Counted from the first letter of the stretch, positions 1 through 7,102 are shown. The stretch: 7,420 nt of DNA from Oscillospiraceae bacterium (GCA_019413245.1 DXNX01000119.1:1-7420), one strand, 5' to 3'. Numbers and translations: made by a program. The notes: generated by a model from the letters alone, not told the origin.

Positions 1-1595
1 CGCTGCTGCTGGCAGCTGCCATGACGGCCGGGCTGCTCGCCGGCTGCAGCTCTGCCAACAGTGACTCCGGGAGCACCGCCGAATCTGGAGGCACGGTCTT
101 CCAGACGCCGGAAACTTCTGGTACCAAGGTTGAAGGGGGCGATATCAACATTGCCATCACCGCCGACCCCCAGGACATCAACCCCCTGTATGTGGTGGAC
201 CAGACCAGCTTTGATGTCATGCAGGCGCTGTACAGTCCCTTCTTTGAAATTGTCCACGGCGAAATGTACTACGGCAACGGTCTGTGCGAAAGCGTTACCG
301 CCAACGAGGACGCCACCGAGTTCACTCTCACCCTGAAAGACGGCCTGATGTGGGACGACGGCCAACCCATCACCGCCGATGATGTGGTTTTCACCATGCA
401 GGTCCTGGTGGATGAAAACCAGAACGTGCCTTACTCCTCCTACGGCTACATCGACGACCAGCCGGTCCAGGCCGAAAAGGTGGACGACCGCACGGTCAAG
501 CTGATCCTGCCCGAATCTTCCGCCGGTTTCCTGGGCGGTCTGAGCCAGGTCTACTGCATCCCCAAGCATATCTATGAGGGCGTGTCCAACATCGGCGACA
601 GCGACCTGAACAACAACCCGGTGGGCAGCGGTCCCTTTAAGTTCGACGAATACAAGTCCGGCGAATACATCCGGGTGGTCAAGAACGACAAATGGTTCAA
701 CGATGTCAACCTGGACAGCATCACCTTCCGTATCATCAAGGACGCCAACTCCGCCAATGCGGCGCTGGCCAGTGGCGACCTGGATGCCCGCCTGATCAGC
801 GCGGATGAGTACCAGACCGTTTCCACCTATTCCAACGTGAATGTGTACAGCTACAATTCCGGCCGTGTGAACGCCATGTTCCTCAATGAGTCCACCCCGG
901 CCCTGCAGGACGCCCGGGTCCGCCAGGCTATCGCCTACGGGCTGGACAAGCAGGAACTGTGCAACTTCGCCTTCCTGTCTGAAGATTACGCTGAACCCGC
1001 CTACTCCATCCTCACCCCCGATACCTTGTATTACACCGAACCGGACAACGTCATGGACAATGATCCCCAGAAGGCCGCCCAGCTGTTGAGCGAAGCGGGC
1101 CAGCAGAACCTGACCCTGCGCCTGATGTATGTCTCCACCGACAAGACCCAGGAAAGCCAGGCCATCTACATCCAGTCCGCCCTGGCCAACATCGGTATCA
1201 CGGTCGACTTGGTCCCCACCGATGAAGCTACCTTCAAGAACAAAACCAAAGATCCCAGCTGCACCGATTATGATCTGGTGTTGAGCTTCTACACCCTGGG
1301 CGAGGAGCCGAGCCTGTACGCCGACATGATCACCAGCGGCAGCCGTTCCAATATGTCCCATGTGCAGGACAGCGAACTGGATGAGCTCTGGAACCAGGGT
1401 AACAATACCGCTGATGAAACCCAGCGCGCGGAGATTTATGGTGAGATCCAAAACCGTATCAATGATAACATGTACATTTATCCCATTGCTTACTCCAACG
1501 GTTTCTATGCGGTGAGCAAGAACTTCGGCGGCTTTGACGAGTGCCTGCTCAAGACCATCTACTACGATTACTCCAAAATCTACAGCGTTCAGTAA
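1..1595 (+). CDS. ABC transporter substrate-binding lipoprotein, SBP_bac_5 (dipeptide/oligopeptide) family, 5'-partial
   Basis: This is an extracytoplasmic solute-binding lipoprotein that would deliver a peptide-like ligand to the permeases encoded next door. The frame is open from base 3, so the true start lies just outside the window; the ATG at 21 is inside the hydrophobic part of the signal peptide. A lipobox, LLAGC, lies at 33-47, with the lipidated Cys at codon 45-47. A Ser/Gly/Thr-rich linker follows, and the mature chain is about 516 residues, normal for the family. Family hallmarks in order are LYSPFFE, DGQPITADDVVFTMQ, NPVGSGPFKFDEY..GEY, and ARVRQAIAYGLDKQEL. The later region that usually reads roughly W..D..DP reads FYTLGEEPSLYADM (near 1287-1325), so the ligand may not be a classical dipeptide. 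The membership is clear, the substrate is not. It ends 214 bases before the first permease, with a terminator between. Confidence 0.95.
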   Translation, partial: LLLAAAMTAGLLAGCSSANSDSGSTAESGGTVFQTPETSGTKVEGGDINIAITADPQDINPLYVVDQTSFDVMQALYSPFFEIVHGEMYYGNGLCESVTANEDATEFTLTLKDGLMWDDGQPITADDVVFTMQVLVDENQNVPYSSYGYIDDQPVQAEKVDDRTVKLILPESSAGFLGGLSQVYCIPKHIYEGVSNIGDSDLNNNPVGSGPFKFDEYKSGEYIRVVKNDKWFNDVNLDSITFRIIKDANSANAALASGDLDARLISADEYQTVSTYSNVNVYSYNSGRVNAMFLNESTPALQDARVRQAIAYGLDKQELCNFAFLSEDYAEPAYSILTPDTLYYTEPDNVMDNDPQKAAQLLSEAGQQNLTLRLMYVSTDKTQESQAIYIQSALANIGITVDLVPTDEATFKNKTKDPSCTDYDLVLSFYTLGEEPSLYADMITSGSRSNMSHVQDSELDELWNQGNNTADETQRAEIYGEIQNRINDNMYIYPIAYSNGFYAVSKNFGGFDECLLKTIYYDYSKIYSVQ

Positions 1596-1636
1596 GCTGT
1601 ATCCTGTCCGCCAAACAGACTCATAAACAGGAAAAG

Positions 1637-1660
1637 GGCTGCCGTCTGTGCACGGCGGCT
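1637..1660 (+). other. GC-rich stem-loop in the 3' untranslated region of the binding-protein gene
   Basis: GGCTGCCGT (1637-1645) pairs with ACGGCGGCT (1652-1660) in a 9-bp stem with two G-T wobbles and a six-base loop. No T tract follows, so it is not a canonical terminator. Its place about 40 bases after the stop codon suits a 3'-end stabilising structure that protects the binding-protein message. This role is inferred from position only. Confidence 0.45.
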
Positions 1661-1684
1661 GTGCATCACGCAAAATCCCATCTT

Positions 1685-1725
1685 TCACCTCAAAGGTGGT
1701 TTGCGCCGCCTTTGGGTGATTTTTT
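1685..1725 (+). terminator. Rho-independent terminator between binding protein and permease genes
   Basis: TCACCTCAAAGGTGG (1685-1699) pairs with CCGCCTTTGGGTGA (1706-1719), with one bulged base and one G-T wobble. The loop is TTTGCG, and six T residues (1720-1725) follow. It lies 90 bases after the binding-protein stop and 84 bases before the permease start. No convincing promoter is visible between it and the permease, so partial readthrough is the likely source of permease transcripts. A weaker alternative stem, GCCGC (1705-1709) with GCGGC (1726-1730) followed by TTTTTT (1731-1736), shares the right arm of the main hairpin and cannot form at the same time. Confidence 0.8.
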
Positions 1726-1795
1726 GCGGCTTTTTTGTGCGGCACACAGCCTGCCCGCCGGGACGGCTGCCTTTTCTTTTGCTTTTTGTTGATTG

Positions 1796-1803
1796 AAGGA
1801 GGG
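1796..1803 (+). promoter_or_regulatory. Ribosome binding site that fixes the first permease start
   Basis: AAGGAGGG lies six bases before the ATG at 1810. An in-frame TTG at 1735 would add 25 non-hydrophobic residues derived from the terminator region and has no such site, so the ATG is preferred. Confidence 0.85.
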
Positions 1804-1809
1804 TGCCCG

Positions 1810-2760
1810 ATGAAAAAAATCGGCAGCCGGTTCATCCAATGCGTTCTGACGCTGTTTGTGGTGTCAATTCTTTGCTTTGCCATGACCAAAGCGGCGCCCG
1901 GTGATCCGGTTCTCACATACGTTGAGCCAAACATGAGCGAAGAGTACATCCAGCGCCTTCGGGAAAGCCTGGGGCTGAACAAACCGCTTGTGGAACAATA
2001 CATCCTCTGGCTGGGCCGTATCCTGCACGGCAACTTCGGCAACTCGCTGATGAACGGCCGTTCGGTCCTGACCCAGATTCTGGAACGTCTGCCCGCCACC
2101 GTGCTGCTGATGGGCTCCAGCATGCTGCTGGGCTTTCTGATCGCCATTGTGCTGGGCTTGTATTCCGGCAAAAACAAGAACGGCCTGCTGGACAAGATCG
2201 TCAGTCTGCTGTGTTATGTGGGAATTTCCATTCCCACCTTCTGGTTCGGCATCATGGCCATCTACCTGTTCAGCGTCAACCTGGGTATCCTGCCGGGTAT
2301 CGGCATGTACTCGGGGGTTGACCGGAGTATAGGGGACCTGCTGCGGCATCTGATCATGCCCTGCGGGGTGCTGACCTTTACCAACGCGGCCCAGTATATC
2401 CGGTATCTGCGCAGCAGCACCATCACCGCCATGTCCTCGGATTATGTGATGGTCCAGAAAGCCTACGGCATGAGCTCCTCCGGCATTCTGTTCCGCCATG
2501 TGCTGAAAAACGCCATTCTGCCGATGATCACCGTTCTGGGCATGAGCCTGCAGTCGCTGGTGTCCGGCGCCATCATCACCGAGCAAGTGTTCGCCTGGCC
2601 CGGCATCGGTCAGCTGGCGGTTACCGCTGTCACCCAGTTCGATTATCCGTTGATTATGGGGATCACCATGTTTACCGCTGTTTTGGTGGTGGTCGGCAAC
2701 TTACTGGCCGACGTACTGTACGCGGTGTTTGATCCCAGAATCCGCAAGTCGAGCTGTTAA
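1810..2760 (+). CDS. ABC transporter permease, DppB/OppB-type
   Basis: This is one of two inner-membrane subunits that form the translocation channel of a peptide-type importer. The 316-residue length is typical for DppB proteins. The N-terminus (MKKIGSRFIQ) leads into a membrane segment at about residues 8-28, followed by the family-typical APGDP motif (29-33) and a soluble extracytoplasmic stretch ending in LGLNKPL..QY. Five more hydrophobic segments fall near 96-120, 128-155, 180-200, 235-258 and 283-305. The EAA-type coupling loop that contacts the ATPases is at about 211-239 (DYVMVQKAYG...HVLKNAILP). The late VFAWPGIG motif (260-267) and C-terminal DPRIR are also characteristic. It begins the compact downstream gene block, and its stop is 13 bases before the second permease. 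The generic DppB role is certain; the substrate cannot be read from it. Confidence 0.95.
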   Translation: MKKIGSRFIQCVLTLFVVSILCFAMTKAAPGDPVLTYVEPNMSEEYIQRLRESLGLNKPLVEQYILWLGRILHGNFGNSLMNGRSVLTQILERLPATVLLMGSSMLLGFLIAIVLGLYSGKNKNGLLDKIVSLLCYVGISIPTFWFGIMAIYLFSVNLGILPGIGMYSGVDRSIGDLLRHLIMPCGVLTFTNAAQYIRYLRSSTITAMSSDYVMVQKAYGMSSSGILFRHVLKNAILPMITVLGMSLQSLVSGAIITEQVFAWPGIGQLAVTAVTQFDYPLIMGITMFTAVLVVVGNLLADVLYAVFDPRIRKSSC

Positions 2761-2773
2761 GGGGGGCTGTTAC

Positions 2774-3604
2774 ATGAAGGAAAATATATGGAAAAACATC
2801 AAACTCGGCTTCCGGAGCAACAAACTAGCCATTGCCGGTGCGGTGTTGATTCTGTTGCTTGCGCTGGTTTCTTTGCTGGCGCCTCTGTATCCGGTAGATC
2901 CTAATGCAATCAGCGTGGACCGCTGGGCCGCGCCCAGCCTGGCCCATCCCTTCGGTACCGACGATATGGGCCGTGACTATCTGGCCCGCTGCATTTACGG
3001 CGGCCGTGCCTCGCTTCTGGTTGGTTTCCTGGCCATGATCCTCTCTACGCTGCTGGGCATTGTCATCGGTTCCATAAGCGGATTCCTGGGCGGCGCGGTG
3101 GATGCACTTCTGATGCGCCTGGTGGATGCACTGATGAGCCTGCCCACTTTTCTGATCATGATGGTCATGAATGCCTATTTGGAACCCGGCATTCAGAACG
3201 TGGTGCTGATCATCGGCTTTTTGACCTGGATGAACATTGCCCGCATTGTCCGCGGCGAGACCATCTCCTTGAACGAGCGGGAATATGTGGTCTATGCCAA
3301 GATCTCGGGCCAGAAGACCATCCACACTATTCTGTACCATATTCTGCCCAACATCATGCCCACCATCATTGTGGCGGCTACCATGAACATCGCTAACGCC
3401 ATCCTGATGGAGTCTTCGCTCAGCTTTTTCGGTCTGGGCATCCGCCCGCCCACGGCATCCTGGGGCAGCATGCTCAGCAACGCCCAGCGCTACATTGAAA
3501 GCGCGCCCTATCTGGCAGTCTTCCCGGGCCTGCTGATCCTGCTGACCGTCATCAGCTTCAACTACCTGGGCGAAGTCCTGCGCAAAGTCTTTGAACCGAA
3601 GTAA
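2774..3604 (+). CDS. ABC transporter permease, DppC/OppC-type
   Basis: This is the second channel subunit, expected to pair with the DppB-type protein. The start is the ATG at 2774, seven bases after AAGGGGGG, which overlaps the upstream stop codon; an earlier in-frame TTG at 2729 lies inside the upstream gene and is not needed. The protein has 276 residues, normal for DppC. It shows a cytoplasmic N-terminal helix, a membrane segment (about 18-38), the DppC signature HPFGTDDMGRD (58-68), a core of five further membrane segments, and an EAA loop at about 170-198 (EYVVYAKISGQ...HILPNIMP). ESSLSFFGLG..PP..SWG (213-231) follows, then a C-terminus NYLGEVLRKVFEPK, close to the usual LGD.LRD.LDP ending. 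A 13-base gap separates it from the first ATPase. Confidence 0.95.
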   Translation: MKENIWKNIKLGFRSNKLAIAGAVLILLLALVSLLAPLYPVDPNAISVDRWAAPSLAHPFGTDDMGRDYLARCIYGGRASLLVGFLAMILSTLLGIVIGSISGFLGGAVDALLMRLVDALMSLPTFLIMMVMNAYLEPGIQNVVLIIGFLTWMNIARIVRGETISLNEREYVVYAKISGQKTIHTILYHILPNIMPTIIVAATMNIANAILMESSLSFFGLGIRPPTASWGSMLSNAQRYIESAPYLAVFPGLLILLTVISFNYLGEVLRKVFEPK

Positions 3605-3610
3605 GGAGGG
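3602..3610 (+). promoter_or_regulatory. Ribosome binding site supporting a TTG start for the first ATPase
   Basis: TAAGGAGGG overlaps the stop codon of the DppC-type gene and sits seven bases before TTG at 3618. No ATG or GTG in that frame is placed suitably, and the protein begins with a normal ATPase N-terminus (EHLLEVKNLKV) right after this codon. Confidence 0.8.
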
Positions 3611-3617
3611 AACCAGG

Positions 3618-4577
3618 TTGGAACATTTGCTGGAAGTCAAGAATCTGAAGGTATCCTTTTTCACCGAACTGGGGGAAGTCCAGGCGGTAAAGGATGCGGA
3701 ATTCTATGTGGACAGCGGGGACTTCTTCGGCATTGTCGGTGAATCCGGCAGCGGCAAGAGCGTCACCACCAAATCCATTCTGCGTCTCGGTCCCGATAAC
3801 TGCAAGATCATGGACGGCGAGATCCGGTTCGGGAACACGGACATTCTCCAAATGAGCCCGGCGGAGCTGCGCAGCCTACGCGGCCGGGAAATCTCCATGG
3901 TGTTTCAGGATTCCCTGTCCTCTCTCAACCCGGTGTATACCATCGGCAACAAGCTGGTGGAACTGATCCGCCGCCACAGCAAGAAAACCCGGGCCGAAGC
4001 ACAGGCCTATGCTCTGGAGCTGCTGACGGCGGTGGGCATTGCCGACGTCAAAAAGGTCATGCGCAGCTATCCCCATGAGCTGTCCGGCGGTATGCGGCAG
4101 CGTGTCATGATCGCCATGGCCATGAGCAGCAAACCCAAGATCCTGATCGCGGATGAACCCACCACTGCATTGGATGTGACCATCCAGGCACAGATCCTGC
4201 ACCTGCTGCAGAACTTGCAGAAGTCCAACGATATGAGCATCATCCTCATCACCCACGACCTGGGTGTGGTGGCCCAGACCTGCAAACGGGTGGCCGTCAT
4301 GTGCGGCGGCTATGTGGTGGAGCAGGGGAGTGTGGAGCAGATTTTCCTGCATCCCTGCCATCCCTATACTCAGGCACTGATCGCCAGCATGCCCAAGGTG
4401 GGCGGCCGGTTTGAGCAGTTCCTGGAGCGGGACCTGTCGGACAACAGCGGCAGCCTGTGCCCTTTCCTGAACCGGTGCAAGTATGCCAACGCCGAATGCG
4501 AAAAGAGCCTGCCGGAAATTCACTCCTGCGGAGCCGGGCATGCCATTCGCTGTCATAGATGGGAGGACTTCAAATGA
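3618..4577 (+). CDS. ABC transporter ATP-binding protein, DppD/OppD-type
   Basis: This cytoplasmic ATPase energises import together with the DppF-type partner. From the TTG start it has 319 residues. Visible motifs are Walker A GESGSGKS (41-48), Q-loop Q97 in VFQDSLSSLNP, signature LSGGM (155-159), Walker B ILIADE (175-180) with D-loop TALD, and switch His213 in THDLGVV. After HPYTQALIASMP comes the oligopeptide/dipeptide-type C-terminal extension, with Cys281, 287 and 294 spaced C-x5-C-x6-C, plus Cys304 and Cys312. That spacing matches the extension shown to hold a [4Fe-4S] cluster in some DppD proteins, so a cluster is plausible here. All catalytic residues are intact. Its stop overlaps the next start by four bases (ATGA), indicating translational coupling of the two ATPases. 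Confidence 0.95.
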   Translation: MEHLLEVKNLKVSFFTELGEVQAVKDAEFYVDSGDFFGIVGESGSGKSVTTKSILRLGPDNCKIMDGEIRFGNTDILQMSPAELRSLRGREISMVFQDSLSSLNPVYTIGNKLVELIRRHSKKTRAEAQAYALELLTAVGIADVKKVMRSYPHELSGGMRQRVMIAMAMSSKPKILIADEPTTALDVTIQAQILHLLQNLQKSNDMSIILITHDLGVVAQTCKRVAVMCGGYVVEQGSVEQIFLHPCHPYTQALIASMPKVGGRFEQFLERDLSDNSGSLCPFLNRCKYANAECEKSLPEIHSCGAGHAIRCHRWEDFK

Positions 4578-5563
4578 GCGAACCACTGATCCGTGTGGAG
4601 GATCTCAAGATTTATTTCAAGCAAAAGTCGTCCAAACCGCTGTCCTTCCGCTCGGATGTGCTCAAGGCGGTGGACGGGGTGAGTTTTGTCATCCGGCGCG
4701 GCAAGACCTTCGGCCTGGTGGGGGAGTCGGGCAGCGGCAAGTCCACCATCGGCAAGGCCATCCTGCGCTACTACAAGCCTACCGGCGGCAAAATCTTCTA
4801 TGGGGACGCGGAAATCGGCTCCATGAAGAAAAAGGACCTTTTGCCGTATCAGAAAAAAATGCAGTCGGTCTTTCAGGACCCGTACTCCTCGCTGGACCCC
4901 AGCCACACGGTGCAGGACATCATCTGTGAACCCATGCAGATTCACAAGATGTACACCTCCGCCGAGCAGAAGGAGCGTGCCAAGGAACTGATTCATGTGG
5001 TGGGGCTGAAGGAAACCGATCTGTGCAAATATCCCCATGAATTTTCCGGCGGTCAGCGTCAGCGTATTTCCATCGCCCGGGCACTGTCGGTGCGGCCCGA
5101 ATTCGTTGTCTGTGATGAGCCCATCTCCGCCCTGGACGTTTCGCTCCAGGCCCAGATCGTGCAGATGCTGCAGGACCTGCAGGAAAAATACGGCCTGACC
5201 TATCTGTTTATCAGCCATCAGCTGCAGGTGGTCCAAAAAATCTGTGACGAGATCGGCGTGCTGTATCTGGGCAACCTGATGGAACTCTCCGACGCCCAGG
5301 ACCTGTATGCCAACCCGCTGCATCCCTACACCCAGATGCTGATTTCCTCCATCCCGGTGCCGGACCCGCGGGTGCATACCTTGGATCAGATCGTGACCGA
5401 TATCGGTGTGCAGTCCCGCTGCATCGGCGGCTGCAAGTTCCACAATCGCTGCCCCTTCTGCACTGAGCGGTGCAAAACCGAGGTCCCTGTCCTTCGGGAA
5501 GTAAGCCCGGGACATCTGGTGGCCTGCCATAAATATGAAGGGAAGGAGAATTCCAATGGTTGA
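4574..5563 (+). CDS. ABC transporter ATP-binding protein, DppF/OppF-type
   Basis: This is the second ATPase of the importer. The start is the ATG at 4574, seven bases after GGGAGG; the ATG at 4559 lacks a suitable site. It has 329 residues with Walker A GESGSGKS (50-57), Q101 in VFQDPYSSLDP (the DppF form), signature FSGGQ (157-161), Walker B FVVCDE (177-182), D-loop SALD, and switch His215. The His is followed by Gln (SHQLQVV) where most relatives have Asp. The C-terminal extension carries GCKFHNRC...C, with Cys287, 293 and 300 in the same C-x5-C-x6-C spacing as the first ATPase, plus Cys283, Cys296 and Cys318. An N-terminal insert before LKAVDGVSF (about 17-28) is usual for DppF. The end overlaps the desulfidase start by eight bases, tying the enzyme to the transporter. 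Confidence 0.95.
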   Translation: MSEPLIRVEDLKIYFKQKSSKPLSFRSDVLKAVDGVSFVIRRGKTFGLVGESGSGKSTIGKAILRYYKPTGGKIFYGDAEIGSMKKKDLLPYQKKMQSVFQDPYSSLDPSHTVQDIICEPMQIHKMYTSAEQKERAKELIHVVGLKETDLCKYPHEFSGGQRQRISIARALSVRPEFVVCDEPISALDVSLQAQIVQMLQDLQEKYGLTYLFISHQLQVVQKICDEIGVLYLGNLMELSDAQDLYANPLHPYTQMLISSIPVPDPRVHTLDQIVTDIGVQSRCIGGCKFHNRCPFCTERCKTEVPVLREVSPGHLVACHKYEGKENSNG

Positions 5564-6827
5564 TAAGAATGTGTATGACAGCTACCTCGCCATCATGAAG
5601 GAGGAGCTGGTGCCCGCCATGGGCTGTACTGAACCCATCGCCTTGGCCTACGGCGCAGCCCGCGCCCGAGAAACCCTGGGCCGCATGCCAGAAAAAATCC
5701 TGGCCCGCTGCAGCGGCAACATCGTCAAAAACGTCCGCTGCGTGCAGATCCCCAATTCCGGCGGTCTGGTAGGCATTGCCGCCAGTGTGGTGCTGGGCAC
5801 CGTGGGCGGTGATTCCTCCTTGAATATGGAGGTCCTGAGCCGCGTTACCGACGAGGACCGCAAGACCTGCCGGGAACTGCTGGACAAGGAAATCTGCCAG
5901 GTGGAGCTGCTGGACTCCCCGGTGGTGCTGCACTTCATTCTGGAGATGCAGGCCGGCGAGGACAGCGTGCTGCTGGAAATCAAGTACGACCATCTGAACG
6001 TGACCCGGCTGGTCCACAACGGACAGACCCTTATTGAGACCGAGCGTGACCCGGAACGGCCAGTGGCGGCGGACCGCACGCTGCTGAAGCTGAGCCTGAT
6101 CAAGGAGTTCGCCGACACGGTGGACCTGGATGATGTGAAACCCATGCTGGACCGCCAGATCCAGGACAACATGGCCATTGCCCATGAAGGCATGACCGGC
6201 AAGTACGGCCTGGGCATCGGCCGCATTATCCGGGAAACCTACAACAATGATCTGCTCACCCGGATGCGCAGCCTGGCCGCCGCCGCGTCGGAAGCCCGCA
6301 TGGGCGGCTGCGATATGCCGGTGGTGATCAACTCGGGCAGCGGTAACCAGGGCATTACCTGCTCGGTCCCGCTGATCGTCTATGCCCGGGAGATGGAGCT
6401 GCCGGACAGCTGCCTGTACCGGGCCTTAGTCTTCTCCAATCTGCTCACCGTCTATCAGAAGGAATACATCGGCAAGCTGTCTGCCTTCTGCGGTGCGGTG
6501 TCCGCCTCCTGCGCGGTGGGTGCGGCCATCACCTACATTGGGGGAGGGGACCTGGCAGCCATCCGCCGTACCATCGAGAACACCCTGGCCAACATTCCCG
6601 GCATCATCTGCGACGGTGCCAAGATTTCCTGCGCCGCCAAGATCGCTTCCGGTCTGGATGCGGCGTTCCTGGCCCATCACCTGTCCATGAACGACAAGGC
6701 CTATGCTCCCTATACCGGCATCCTGCGCAAGAGCGCTGAGGAAACCATCAGTTGTGTTGGAATGATCGGCAAGGAAGGCATGAAAGAAACCGACCGTGAA
6801 ATTTTGCAGATTATGCTGCAGCACTGA
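5556..6827 (+). CDS. cyuA: L-cysteine desulfidase, CyuA/UPF0597 family (SDH alpha-like, iron-sulfur)
   Basis: The family splits L-cysteine into pyruvate, ammonia and hydrogen sulfide using an oxygen-sensitive [4Fe-4S] cluster, without pyridoxal phosphate; the fold is related to the alpha part of iron-sulfur L-serine dehydratases. The start is the ATG at 5556, six bases after AAGGAGA; the ATG at 5535 is too close to any site and lies inside the upstream gene. The protein has 423 residues, close to E. coli CyuA (YhaM). Hallmarks are MGCTEPIALAYG (22-33, Cys24), PNSGGLVG (66-73), INSGSGNQGITCSVP (258-272), CGAVSASCAVGAAI (312-325), and ICDGAKISCAAKIASG (351-366). Cys24, Cys352, Cys359 and one of Cys312/Cys319 are the likely cluster ligands, by analogy with the archaeal enzyme. 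No signal or membrane segment is seen, so it is cytosolic. Serine dehydratase activity is the main alternative. Confidence 0.88.
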   Translation: MVDKNVYDSYLAIMKEELVPAMGCTEPIALAYGAARARETLGRMPEKILARCSGNIVKNVRCVQIPNSGGLVGIAASVVLGTVGGDSSLNMEVLSRVTDEDRKTCRELLDKEICQVELLDSPVVLHFILEMQAGEDSVLLEIKYDHLNVTRLVHNGQTLIETERDPERPVAADRTLLKLSLIKEFADTVDLDDVKPMLDRQIQDNMAIAHEGMTGKYGLGIGRIIRETYNNDLLTRMRSLAAAASEARMGGCDMPVVINSGSGNQGITCSVPLIVYAREMELPDSCLYRALVFSNLLTVYQKEYIGKLSAFCGAVSASCAVGAAITYIGGGDLAAIRRTIENTLANIPGIICDGAKISCAAKIASGLDAAFLAHHLSMNDKAYAPYTGILRKSAEETISCVGMIGKEGMKETDREILQIMLQH

Positions 6828-6883
6828 TTTCCCGAAAGACGCGGAAAATGCGGGAATAGGGAAAAGAACTCTATAAAATGGAA

Positions 6884-6922
6884 CGTCCGAGCCGCCGCAA
6901 AAGGCAGCCCGGACGATTTTTT
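6884..6922 (+). terminator. Rho-independent terminator at the end of the operon
   Basis: CGTCCGAGCCGCC (6884-6896) pairs with GGCAGCCCGGACG (6903-6915), 11 of 13 positions pairing, with loop GCAAAA. An A and six T residues (6917-6922) follow. It lies 56 bases after the desulfidase stop. A weaker inverted repeat, TTCCCG/CGGGAA (6829-6834 and 6851-6856), precedes it and may be part of the same 3' end. Confidence 0.88.
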
Positions 6923-7052
6923 GTGCACAATCTTCCGTCAATATTTATCATAAGTGATAGGTAAGAGGACTTCCTTTCCGAATCGGAGCCGGTTTGGTCC
7001 TGCCCCTTTATTAGAAGAGGGACAGGTAACATGTCAAAAAGTATTTTTCCCC
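6923..7052. other. Non-coding gap with several small inverted repeats
   Basis: No convincing gene is seen in this stretch between two terminators. It begins with the ten-base palindrome TTGTGCACAA (6921-6930). It holds TATCA/TGATA (6946-6950 and 6955-6959), TCCG/CGGA (6977-6980 and 6984-6987), and a longer imperfect hairpin, CCTGCCCCTTT with AGAGGGACAGG (6999-7009 and 7016-7026), which lacks a T tail. A promoter was not identified with any confidence. The structures could belong to a small RNA or simply to untranslated ends. Confidence 0.4.
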
Positions 7053-7102
7053 AAAAAAGAACCTACGCATCCCGGGGAGAAGCATGTGCAGGTTCCTTTT
7101 TT
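7053..7102. terminator. Symmetric hairpin able to terminate transcription in both directions
   Basis: AAAAAAGAACCT (7053-7064) pairs with AGGTTCCTTTTTT (7090-7102), with one bulged C. After an A-C mismatch the stem continues as CGCAT/ATGTG, closing a 13-base loop around CCCGGGG. Each strand reads a stem followed by six T residues. It lies 21 bases beyond the last stop codon of the - strand gene remnant, so its main role is probably to end that gene, while also catching readthrough from the + strand operon. Confidence 0.8.

Noticed and set aside
1864..2586. A long - strand open frame opposite the first permease
   Set aside because: The protein is rich in Gln, His and Gly with no plausible fold, as expected for the complement of a GC-rich membrane-protein gene. 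Similar long antisense frames lie opposite the other genes and are rejected for the same reason.
6867..6883. TATAAA at 6872-6877 as a possible -10 promoter element
   Set aside because: No -35-like sequence lies at a usual distance upstream, and any transcript would run directly into the operon terminator hairpin.
6921..6930. TTGTGCACAA palindrome as an operator
   Set aside because: It overlaps the T tail of the terminator and has no second copy near a promoter; a ten-base palindrome can arise by chance.
6921..6951. TTGTGC and TATCAT as a possible promoter pair for a downstream RNA
   Set aside because: The spacing is 19 bases and the -35 match is only partial, so this is too weak to annotate.
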